Of a stretch of DNA of 64,000 bases, positions 11,501 through 22,386 are shown piece after piece. A program made the translations under genes and the position numbers. Within the stretch, counting starts at the first letter, position 1. Every line of letters starts with the position of its first letter. The notes under the pieces were generated by a model that searched no databases, had not been told where the DNA came from, and was given only the letters and a program-made list of their open reading frames with translations. The DNA lies in contig JAIXMR010000009.1 of NCBI GenBank assembly GCA_025677835.1, positions 62,001-126,000 on the forward strand. The letters are read 5' to 3'. Origin of the DNA: Sporodiniella umbellata (taxonomy: Eukaryota; Mucoromycota; Mucoromycetes; Mucorales; Rhizopodaceae).

Positions 11501-12877
11501 ATGGTGGGAGGGGTTTTGAAGCAGAGAAATCAACAGTAATACCGACAGGGAATGTATCCTCTAGATTGCTTTCCGAGAGCGGTAGGGAGGGGATTTGTCC
11601 CTCATCAAATTCCCAAGTTTGCCAAGTGTTGTCTGTTTTTTGAGCAACGACAGCAAAGTCACTGGCAATAGCATTAGCAACAATGACTATAGACTTTAGC
11701 TCATCTCCAAAGTCGCGAATGATCGATAAATAAAACTGATTATCAGCATTTTCAGAGTTGTATATTGGGGTGATCTCGCCTAACGGTTGATATCGTTTTT
11801 CGGGCTCGGATTCTTTACGGTTGACGATATAAGGATAGTGCTCTGCATCGAGTAGTTCTGTAGTTCCATAAATGACAAAGAATACATGATTTTCTGCCCA
11901 CAGTAAAGCCTTGACTAAACTTATATTAGCAATGCTTTAAAAAACATCAACTCGAACCTTCAAGATTAGTGGCTGCTGATGGAGGAGGGATATCGTCCTT
12001 AGTTTCTCCTTTAATGTCAAAAGCACGAATGCCGCCTTCTTTGTTTCCACACACAATTTGCTTTCCTTTAGGCGACCAAGATGCTGAAGTGGCAAATGGT
12101 ATGGTATGGATGATCTGCCCAGTTGATATCTGCACAAGTTTACATCCACTATTTTGTACACAGATACCGACTACGTCAGGATAGAACTCTGGGTTTGGGT
12201 GAACACTGAGTATCTCATCGCCGAGAGAAATGGAGCGCACGGGCACTGTATGTTCACGCTATCAAAATTTATCAGTTTAACAGAAGTATATTTAGCTATA
12301 CTACATTTTTAACAACATCAGAGATGTAATATATCAATAGAATCCCTTGAGTCACACCAACAATTAACTGACGCTCATCATGCGATAAAGCGAGAAATTT
12401 TACACCTCCTTCTTTAACAGGAATCTGAAAGCAGTTGTCGAAGGAAACAGTGTTTCCTTTTTCTCCCTTATAGATAGTATCATATAGATCCTCCGTTTTG
12501 CCACATATAAACCCTTTTTTTTTTTTTTTTTTGGCAAAATGAGAAGTATTAGAACTGAGTACCATTCAATGCATAATTATTGAATACCTGATTCTCCTGC
12601 GGCAACAAAATAACCATATTTACTGGAGCAAGTCAATTGTGAAAAAAGAGTCTTTCTAGTTTTTCGATCTACTATTTCATGAAAAGGCTGTTGAGGTAGC
12701 TTCAATTTAGCGTCAGGCACTATGCTTTTAAATTGAAATTGCTATGTTCAACCAACGAATAATGTTGTAAATTAGCAATGCCTTTTTTTTCTATTTCTTT
12801 ACCTCAGAAGATTCGACACTGTCAACCATTTCGCTGCTGTCGTCTTCTTGGCTTAATACAGAAAACGGGTTATTCAT
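8557..12877 (-). CDS. NUP159: FG-repeat nucleoporin Nup159/NUP214
   Basis: Cytoplasmic-side nuclear pore subunit that recruits the DEAD-box helicase Dbp5 for mRNA export. The N-terminal part (about 11.4-12.88 kb) encodes a beta-propeller with pieces such as GGVKFLALSHDERQLIVGVT and SWSPKGKQIVCGNKEGGI. The middle (about 10.4-11.3 kb) is a phenylalanine-glycine region: first irregular GFGS/AFGS repeats, then seven near-identical SFGKTDT units of 16 residues (48 nt). An acidic stretch follows, then a long charged coiled coil with 9-residue K-Q-A-E-E-E-A-R-R repeats (27 nt, about 9740-9990). The C-terminal exons encode further coiled coil (AERLNTIYSKEVVDG and ENRIKSLEDKLQSIRKDSK), as in the Nup82-binding tail. 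The start at 12877 opens MNNPFSVLSQEDDSSEMVD. One intron acceptor follows a run of A (about 12512-12533). Confidence 0.9.
9740..9990 (-). repeat. 27-nt tandem repeats inside NUP159 (charged coiled coil)
   Basis: The minus strand encodes successive copies of a 9-residue unit close to RRKQAEEEA. Copies at about 9811-9910 are nearly identical at DNA level; flanking ones are diverged (KQKQVEEEA, RLKQAEEDS). A minisatellite within coding sequence, length-variable without frameshift because the unit is a multiple of three. Confidence 0.85.
10490..10860 (-). repeat. 48-nt tandem repeats inside NUP159 (FG units)
   Basis: Seven units encode SFGKTDT followed by P/S-K-P/S-A-F-G-S-T-S; an eighth (FGNTETPKPGFGSAS) is diverged. 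Copies alternate between two subtypes, differing at the SSF codons and at the residue after TDT, which suggests duplication of a two-unit block followed by single-unit expansion. The repeat keeps frame on both strands, producing a long antisense frame that is not a gene. Confidence 0.88.
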
Positions 12878-14365
12878 TTTTGTTTTCTATTTTATGGGAG
12901 CAAACAAAACACGCCAAGTTCACCGCGTTTATCAAAAAAAAAAAAAAAAAAAATAACAGTCAAAAATCAGATTCAAATGGGTTAGCTTTTGAGAATGCCT
13001 GCTTAAAACTAATATCTCTTTATATTATTTGTGGTAATGCATTTTATGAATAAAAGTTACTGCGCTATTTAAGCAAGCAAAAGGATAACCATGAATTTGC
13101 ATCTGTACTTATATTCATTTAATCAACATATAAAGAATCAGCGTTTCAGGCCGAGTGGCAATACTCTTTCAAAATGTAAATAAACGTTAGACCCAATCAA
13201 CACTGGATTTTCGTAAAGGACCAACTGTTTTTATAGGGTCATAGAGATTGCTTAGTTTTTGTAAAAAATCAGAACTCTGTTTTACGTTGGGATTGATCTT
13301 TTTTGTAACACATGAATTGCCAGTAGCAATGCCTTTTTTTTTTTTTACTACAACTCAGCGTTTGAGCTTAGTATTTTGTGTTGAAATAAAAATAAAGGTC
13401 GTGTGTAAGTTAATAACAAAGACATTCCATTTTTCAAGGTTTGTTTTAAACTAACATGAGTCTTTATGAAACACTTTAGGTAAAAATCTTTAACCGCTAG
13501 CAATTATAAACCCCTCTTTATCACATATATGCATACAACTAATATAATAGAGTGATGAGACCTAAGAAAACCCACCAATGTTTGCAAGATTCTAGCTAAT
13601 GTATTGTACTTTAGAACGCTCTGTTTATTGGCGGTTTTTCTAATAACTCGTTGGCTTATTTTGGTAGCAAAACAATCCAAGCGTAAGAGTTAAGTAAAAT
13701 TGTTTCGTTTCTTACCATAAAATCAAAAGAGTACGATTGTTTTTAGCCTATCTATGTTATAGTACTATGATTGTTTAACTGGGCCTGAATTACGAGTGAG
13801 TAAAAGAAACTCAGGAGAGCTAGACCCGCCAATTAGATTACTCACTAATATACAGTTCAATTAAATTGTGATAGCTAAATTGTTGCAAAAGAGTGTAGTG
13901 CTTGGTCGTGAGCCTTTTAAATTACTTTGCGCTTTTTTTTTTCGTATATTTCTATATTTCTCTCAAAATTTTGCATAATCATAGCCTATGTATTTTGCCC
14001 AATAATAAACTTTGTTTACAATTAGTAAAGATCACAAAATGTGCACAAGTTTGAGAGTACAAGATAACGGGTATCTATCGTGATAAGTTAATGATATAAC
14101 ACGACCAATAACGCGAGTCTATCTCATAAATCTAAAGAGATCATAGAAGGAAAGAAAGTGATGATAGTAACTGCTAAAAAAAAACAGCGATAAATACAAG
14201 TAATAAACAGCCCACATAATATGATACATAAACAAAAGGGAAAAAACGACGTCCGTATCTTACACAAAACAAAAGAAAGCATGACGTAAAAAACGCAGTC
14301 ATTAAAAGTATGTAAATAGCTCTCCTTCTTTGTTTTCTTTTCCTTCCCCTTATCGTTACAAACAA
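12878..14365. other. Intergenic region, no supported gene
   Basis: A 1.5 kb divergent interval between the NUP159 and glutamine synthetase starts. It is AT-rich with an A run near 12934-12951. Short open frames on both strands have no recognisable domains. The final 40 bases before 14366 are CT-rich, a usual leader just upstream of fungal start codons. Confidence 0.4.
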
Positions 14366-16841
14366 ATGTCTCATCAAGCTCGCGTAAGCACTGTAGTCGA
14401 ATCGTTAAATCGACCACCTCGCAATGTTGACTTTCCCAATATCAATGGACAAGTCAAGCCCCTCTCGAGCTGCTTCGGAAAGAACGTATTTACACGAAGC
14501 GAAATGTCTCGCATGTTGCCAAAGCCTGTCTATAAGACTTTCATTGACACAATGAGAGGTAAACAAACCTTAGATAAGCCCACTGCCGATGCTATTGCAC
14601 ATGCCATCAAAGTGTGGGCAACGGAACGTGGCGCAACTCACTTCACGCACTGGTTTCAGCCTTTGAACGATGGTACTGCCGAAAAACACGACTCATTTTT
14701 GACCCTTAAATCTGCATTTGTTGATGGTTCTGAAGTGGTAAAAAAAAAAAAAAAAGAGGTAGTTTATAATTGATATCTAAACATTTTTTTTCTATTTTTT
14801 TCTTTTTTTTTTTTTTTTTTTTTTTTTTTGCTTTTTGTTCTCAGGTTACGGCTATCGATACGTTCTCTGGCTCACAGTTGCTGCAATCTGAACCAGATGC
14901 CTCATCTTTTCCATCAGGTGGTATGCGTACAACTTTTGAAGCCCGTGGTTACACTGTTTGGGACACAAAGAGGTAACTTTATAGTTTGAAAACGGTTAGC
15001 TAAGTCCCAATTAGTCCGATGTTCATTCAAGAGGGTCCCCACGGTACCTCAGTTCTCTACATCCCTTCGGTCTTTATTTCTTACAATGGTGAAGCCTTAG
15101 ATGATAAGTCTGTCCTTTTGCGATCTTGTGAAGCATTAGAAAAGGTGTCTATGGATGTTCTTAACGTGATTACGCCTCCAGAAAAAGGTAAAACCGTAAA
15201 CCATGGGACGATATTTACCAGGGACCAACCTATATGACTAATATAGAAAACCGATCTAAATTGGTTTATATCACATTGGGAACCGAGCAAGAGTACTTTT
15301 TAATTGATCGTTCTTTGTACACTCTCCGTCCTGATCTTAAGATCTCTGGCCGTACATTGATTGGTGGTCTCCCACCTCGTCATCAGCAGCTGGAAGATCA
15401 CTATTTCGGAAAGATCCCTACTCGCGTTCTATCTGCTATTAGTGAATGTGAACTTGAGCTTGCTAAGCTTGGTGTTCCCATCAAGACTCGACACAACGAA
15501 GTAGCCCCTGCTCAGTTTGAAGTGGCTCCTATTTTTGAAGATGTATTGTCTGCCGTTGACCACAACCTGCTTACTATGGATGTCTTCCATCGTGTTGCCC
15601 ATCGTCATAAGCTTAAGGTTCTTTTCCACGAAAAGCCCTTCCGTGGCGTCAACGGTTCTGGAAAGCACTGTAACTGGAGTCTATCCACAGATACAGGTGA
15701 TAATCTCTTGGATCCCTCCAGCAATCCCGAGACCAACTACCCCTTCTTGATATTCTTGGTTGCCACACTTAAGGCTGTCTTGGACCATGGAGATCTTCTT
15801 CGTGCTGGTGTTGCTTCTGCTTCTAACGATCATCGTTTAGGTGCTCAAGAAGCCCCTCCTGGTATCATCTCTGCTTTCCTTGGCTCCCAACTGAACGAAG
15901 TTTTGAATTCCATTGAAGAACGCCGCCCAATCAATGATGAACTTGCTGGTACAGGCTTCAAAAATGTACGCGTGAAAGGAACCGTTTTGGATCTCAAGGT
16001 AGCATGTCTGCCTCCTATTGCTCGTGATTTGACGGATCGTAACCGTACCTCTCCCTTTGCCTTTACTGGCAACAAATTTGAGTTCAGAGCTGTCGGATCC
16101 AAACAATCCCCTGCCTTCCCTGTTACTTTGTTAAACTCTGCTGTTGCAAAGACCTTAACTGAGATCCTGGCTGATTTGAAAAAACAGAAGGGCGATAAAC
16201 CAGTAGCTTCTGAAGAGGATCAGCTGGAAGTGATTCGCAAGTACATTACTCTTTCAAAGAACGTTCGTTTTGAAGGGGATAACTATTCTGATAACTGGGT
16301 CAAGGAAGCCGCTCGACGTGGATTGGCAAACATCACAAAGAGCCCTGACGCTTTCAAGTGCTTGTTGAGAAAAGAAAACAGGGAGATGTTAAAGGACATG
16401 GGTGTTTTCTCAGAAGCTGAGTTGAACTCTCGCTACCACATTTTAATCGAAAAGTACTGCAAAGAAGTAACTATCGAAGCACAAACAATGGTGATTATGG
16501 TTATTCAACAAGTATTGCCTGCAGCTTACCAATACAGACATGACTTGGCTGAATCTGCTTCTTTTATGAAAAACATCGGTGTTGAATCAAGTCCAGAAAT
16601 CAATCTTTTGAACGAACTATCACCTATTGTCGCTTCTCTTCAAAACGACGTCACCGCTCTCAAGTATCTGTTAGTAGCACTTAACGAAGAAGAAGACCAT
16701 ATCAAATTGGCAGAATCGTGCTGTCACGAAGTCTTACCCAAGATGGAAGGTGTTCGTGAATTGGCTGACAAATTGGAACGTAATGTAGCCGATAAGTTGT
16801 GGCCATTCCCCAAGTACACTGAATTGTTTTTGAATATTTAA
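14366..16841 (+). CDS. Glutamine synthetase type III (GlnN-like)
   Basis: ATP-dependent ligation of ammonia to glutamate. Four exons (14366-14737, 14845-14972, 15015-15187, 15247-16841) give 755 residues, the size of the large GSIII family and twice that of the usual fungal GSII. Signatures include [12 protein letters not shown] with the metal-binding glutamates, [17 protein letters not shown], and [19 protein letters not shown], the ATP/glutamate loop typical of [24 protein letters not shown] follows. The start at 14366 opens [20 protein letters not shown]; an upstream in-frame ATG at 14330 would add 12 residues and lies in the CT-rich leader. Intron 1 begins GT followed by a run of A and also contains about 23 T before its acceptor. 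The sequence is unmistakably GSIII; its presence in a fungus is noted in the findings. Confidence 0.94.
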
Positions 16842-17109
16842 AAAAAAAATTTGAAACACATGCCCAAAAAACAAAATATACACACACATACACATATGCA
16901 CACAAACCAAAAAAAAAAAAAACAGAAAACGAGACTTTCGTTTTCTCTTTTATTTGTTATTTTGGGGGTTTTTTTCTTTTCTTTTTTTTTTTTTTTTTTG
17001 TAGAATACTACCGATTATATAACGTACAATGTAATTGTATATGGGGGTATGTACATTGAACATATACACGTAGAAACATACACAGAGAGAGCATTTCAGG
17101 ATTATATAA

Positions 17110-19142
17110 TTATTTTTCTTTTTTAAAGTTAATCAGAGCATTCTTCTGAATAAACTTGATGAACCTTTTCCCATACAATTCGGGTTTAATCGCTGAAACA
17201 GTGCTCTTATCCTGAGTGAAACTCTTGAAAAAATGCTCAGCTTTCTTAATAAGACCATATCTCGTAAGGATATCAATCACACCCAGATAGTAAACTTTAT
17301 CAGTGGACCCGTCATTTTCATCTGTTGATCGAAACCCGCCTTCCTCTGAGTAAAATATACAGTATTTTCGTCTACAATAACAATAAACAGGTTATTTTGT
17401 GTGTAAAAAAAAAAAACCTTACTCGTCAAACGGTGTAACAGGCAACAGGGAAGAATCCAATTGAACTGGGTTTACCAACTTGATCGCTTTTCGAACAATG
17501 TCTGCCTTACTTTCTCTTCGATTTCTTGAAAGTTTTCTTTCAAGTTGTCTCGTGTGAGGTTGAACAAAGCGCAGGTTGGAATCTCTAATATTTTCCGTGT
17601 TTCCTCGAACGATATCGTGGATTCCTACCAGTAAACTGTAATCCATAATTTTCAGTTTTGAGAGCAACTGTTATTAAAAGTAAGAATCAATGACAATAAA
17701 AGAAAAGAACCTTTACCTTCACATCTTTATTCAGCTGGTCAATAAGTATGGATGCTTTTTGGGTTCCAAGTTCGAGTTTTCTTTTTTGTTAATCCAATTC
17801 AGGTCTTTTAGCACAGCATGCGGGTTTCTACTTATTTCCTCATCCATTGTAATCCTTCCATAAGTAGACCCTTTCAAATCATAGGTTTCATGTACGTCTT
17901 TGTTGCTAGGTAGCACGTTTCCCATGACAACAAAATGAATCTTGCTTCCATGTGGCAGTTTTATACGATGTAGTCCATAAAATCGACACAAAAGGGTATG
18001 TGGGTTCTCACAAACATGCTTTTGAGGCAAATACTTAGTTGATATCGTTCTTACGGAGGCACTTTTGCTTACCTGATAATACTCTTTCAGTATTTTACGC
18101 ATAAATTTGTGTTCCGTATGGTGTATTGTTTTTATGATAAATCTATAATCACGAGAATAATAAAAGAAGCTTCCGCTCTTGCCCGGTGACCCCAGTTCGC
18201 TAAGAATGTATTTGTTTGTGAGTGACATCTATTGTTTGTATACGAAATACATAGCTCGTAGATTAGTATCTAGGTTTTACAGCCCCTCCCCCTTTTTTTT
18301 AGTTACCATATAGTCAGCAGCATCAATTCGGAATTGCTCTCTTAAATGTCTGAATACCCAAGGTGCATAATCTTTAAACTTGAAATCATATTTGACTCCT
18401 GGTGTTAACTCATTTCCAGTGCTATTTGTTTCAAAAAAAAAAAAGTCAGCTCTAGCTCTTTCTAGACTCTATATTTGTTTGGGTCTAATGTTCACCCTTT
18501 TTTGAATTTACACATCAAACACTAATTTGTGAGCTGCAGTGAAATCGTCCACGCTTAGTTCCTTGTGTATCTTTGCTGAAACTCGTCCAACCTATTAATA
18601 TGAGAAACTACTACATGCACCTTAGGGCAAAAACCTACAGCAATACGGATACCAGTCAACATGTCATACCTTTCAGGTTAACGAAAAAAAAAAAGTAAGT
18701 ACACAACAACAAACCAAAATGATTCAGGCTGAGAAGCTTACATCAACTGATAGTTTTCGTGACCCTCTGAAACGCGGGTACCTATGAGTACTCGATTGTC
18801 GTCATTCTCGTCGTCTCCATGGTATTGCACTCTTCTCGAAGCACGACGCGCAGCTCTTCGAGCAGTAATTTCAGCTTCTAAAGCTGCCTGTTCTTCTGGT
18901 CTCAGCTCTCCGAGATCGGGGGTTAGTGTTCTGCGATGCCGGGAAAGAGTGGGCGTAGAAAAAGCTCTTTTAGTTTTTAGAATAAAAGGAGGTGCATGAT
19001 CCAAAGGAAATGGTGCAATGTCTTCAGACATTCTTCTTGAAAAAGTATCGTAAGGTGGGTCAAATGCTGAGTTTGTAAACAAACCGACCTCTTTAGCAGT
19101 TGTTGCACTTTGACCAGAATGAAGAGACTGGGTGGTGGGCAT
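17110..19142 (-). CDS. Phosphatidylinositol-4-phosphate 5-kinase (apparent frameshift)
   Basis: Makes PI(4,5)P2 at the plasma membrane from PI4P and ATP. Eight exons (18742-19142, 18639-18669, 18512-18591, 18307-18421, 18073-18228, 17717-18018, 17423-17667, 17110-17371) give 530 residues once one base is restored. Hallmarks are [10 protein letters not shown], the glycine loop [14 protein letters not shown], the nucleotide lysine in [23 protein letters not shown], the DLKGSTYGR segment, [11 protein letters not shown] and the C-terminal [13 protein letters not shown]. The frame breaks in the T6 run at 17782-17787 (A6 on the coding strand): restoring one A converts NKKENSN into [20 protein letters not shown], as expected. 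The 18-codon stretch at 18019-18072 is an intron without stop codons. Exon 2 is only 31 nt. The start at 19142 opens [10 protein letters not shown]; the in-frame upstream extension is hydrophobic and leader-like. Confidence 0.88.
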
Positions 19143-22100
19143 ACTCTTTATTTCCTTATAAAAAAAAATAGCCAGAAAAAAAGAAAGTAGCAAACTAGAA
19201 AAAGAGAAGCACAAAACAAAAAAGGCAAAAAAAAGGCTTGTCTGTTTTAGGAGGGAACACAAGCAAAAGAAAAGAAAACAATAAATCGGAGATCGCTCAG
19301 CTTTGAAGATTATGCATTACGCTATGACACCCATGCAGCATACTAAGAAAACATGTAACTATGTGCGGTGTGAGTTTAAAGAAGGATATCCAGAGTGTAG
19401 AAATATCAAAAGAGAGAGCAAAGGAGAAACAGGCTCGTTTTCCTTCTTTTCCCCCTTTTTTAGTTTCTTCTAGAATTTTGCCCAATGTAAACAATCTAGA
19501 GCACGGGTTTGATCTATAGATTAAAGTCAGCCTAACAAAATGCACTTGGCCCTTAACACTATCTTGGGTACGGTCTTTAATATCATTCTACGAAAACAAT
19601 CACGAAGTTGTCTACACAAACACACGTTTGTTCATGTCTATTTTAACTCGGTCTGATGTCATTCACTCACATTCCACTCCACCTTTCCCAGTGTTCCTTC
19701 ACATTTGTGTTACTGATTTGAATCGGCAAACGATGATTTATGGTCATGCTTCACTCTTTTTCGTTTTCCGAATGGTACTTTTTCCGATAATAAATGAAAC
19801 TAAACTGTCATCTTTATCGTTTTTATTTGATGTAACATACAATAGCAACACAGCCAAGGGAATATCAAGGGAGGATCCTAACCTTTTTTTTTCTTTTTTT
19901 CGAATGAAGCACATGTTTTTACTGCAAGCTTGTTTAACGTATATTGTAAATGCCCTTAAGATAAAAGTAAAAAATTACAGAGAATGACATCAAAATTTTA
20001 CATTTTTTTCTCTCTGCTTTTGTGAAGTATCAAAGTAAAGCGAAAAAATGGTTATTCTATCGAGCTCAATTCAAGTATGAACTTCAACACAAATTACATC
20101 TTTGATATTGAATGCAGTGAATTTTTTGGTTCCTCTTAGTGTACTGTGTGTTTCCAGAGAAGAGTTCCTAAAAAGATCTTGTTGTGTCCAGGGGAAAGGT
20201 GCTGTCGGATAGACAATGTATACTAAACATGGAAACGAGACTGCAGAACAAGACTCGTATTATAATAAAATAGACTATATATGCTATTAATGCCTACTAC
20301 AAATAGATCAATTGTAGAACCTATATAAATGTTTCTTTGGACAAAAGCTATTACATGAGTTTTTATTTTTTATGCCTTCTTCTTTTTGGGCAATATAAAG
20401 TATGAAGGTAACAGGGGTTACTTCAAATTAATAAAAAATAAAGTAAACACTTGAATACTAATAGAAATCAGGACAATAATGCAAAAGTATCAAATGGGAC
20501 TCTTTTTTTTTTTTTTTTTTTGCGTTTTACAGATAGAGAACTAACACTTCCTCAAGACACTGGATAAAGTTGGTATTAATCAAATGATTGTGCAGAAAAA
20601 ACCAGTGCTCAGAAAAACAGTACATACCTTAAAAACGCCTTATTTGAAAGTATTAAAACAAATACACACGAAAAGATAGCACTCTGTTCTAAAAAAAAAA
20701 AAAAAAAAAAAAAAGACTTTATCAGACGTTCTAGATTAAAGCACTTTGAATTATATGACTTTGTATGCTTAGTATAGTTTGTAGTAGAGGCAGCTTCCTG
20801 TTTGGAGGTATTCTTTTTATTTGTCTTTTGAAAGTGTTTTTTAAAGTTCAACCTAAAATCAAGCAAAACTTCATAAACAGCAATGCGAACAATCAGGAAA
20901 AGCTTTTTGAGGAGCTCAATAGCTTAAATGCATTATTGAAGTTCAGGTGTATAGTATTTTAACACAATAAAGTTCGGACACTCAGCCTTTTTTACAATAA
21001 AGCCAGGATGTGAATGATCGCTATTTGTTATTAACTTTTATTCGGCTGATAAACATTTGATTCAACGGTTATGCAGAATCGTGTGCTCGCTTTATTATAC
21101 ATATATACATCTCATTCAAAAAATATAACTCGATTCTTTTTTTGTCTGTTTATAGATTAGTCATCGTCACCTTTTTGGCTAACTCGTAATGTCTACTTTG
21201 CAATGGAACATACCAGGCTTCTTTTTCACTTGCTTACAAAGGATTTGGCGGATGATTCAAGTAGTTGGAAACGCAAGCTTGGTAAATAAGACGGCTTTGC
21301 GATTCTTTTAAATGTTTATATTAAAAATAAATGTATATGGCGATATGTACGATAAAGAACGTTTTGGAGAGTAGTCTTAGTTCAGACAATAGCCAATCAC
21401 TTACCATTCCGGTCTTTTATTTGATTAAAGTAAATTAAAAGGAGTCTTTGATTGCAGATCTAAATGACCCTGCTTTACTGACAATTTTTATATGGCGCTT
21501 TGTAAATCTGGACTTGTCCATTTGAAAATCAGCTTTTTTCAAATGCTTTGAACTCAGTACGTTTCCTTCTAGTCCGACGCGTGTTTGCTACTCCGCAGAC
21601 TTTCTTATCTATGCAAAATTATATATCAAAGACAAATAAAGCAGTATATCAAAGACTCCAATTGTCATTGTCTTTTGTTAGAGCAATAAAGAGACTAGAA
21701 GCCGGAAAAAAGAAATGGAAATAGCAATAATAACCTTTGGTATAAAAAAAAAACAAGAAGCCAAACCCAATATACTAGTTAAATAACATTTGAAGAAAAA
21801 AAGAGCAGCTCGGTGAAAGAGCACTTTTATAATCGGTAACGGCGAGGAACAGACCAAATGGCTTTTCTTAATTCCCAACCCTTGACGCATTATCAAAAGA
21901 TATCTCAACAAATAATATGAGTTTATTTTACAAACGCAGAAAAAGCTATGATATAATCGTGTTGCATGTACGCGTACGTACGCACTAAAAAGCGAGGTAG
22001 CTTACCAGTTAGCCTTTAGAGGACATTTAAAGGCCATTATTTCTGCTCTTCTTTTAACCAAAAAAAAAAAAAAAAAAAAAAATACGTGAAAAAGGCTGAA

Positions 22101-22386
22101 AATAAAGGCAAACTCATGCTTATCCATGCTCTAAAGAAAGATAGAGATGGGAGAGGTTTAAGCAGTTTCATTACCCGCTCGTCTTGCTCCCCTAAAAATG
22201 GGCATTAGGTTTAAATTGAGCTAATCTAAAGCTCAATGACGTATCTTTTGAAAGGCATATATTTTTTTTTGGAGTTTTATTGCCATGGTTTTCATTTTTA
22301 TCTTTTTTTTTTAGTCCTTTTTTCTAAATAAGATTTTCATTTGATTACTCTCTTTTATTTAGCATATACATACATAGCCCTTTATT
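19143..22386. other. Long intergenic region, no supported gene
   Basis: A 3.2 kb divergent interval upstream of both the PIP kinase and the trehalase, the longest gene-free stretch here. It holds several poly-A/T runs (20504-20521, 20693-20714, 22060-22081), a palindromic CGCGTACGTACGC-like patch at about 21969-21983, and one stress-response-like CCCCT at 22189-22193 upstream of the trehalase. The longest frame (19628-19987, plus strand) has no recognisable domain. No transposon or tRNA was identified. Confidence 0.35.

Noticed and set aside
19628..19987. 119-codon plus-strand frame in the 3.2 kb gap
   Set aside because: No domain, signal or splice support; composition matches surrounding non-coding DNA.
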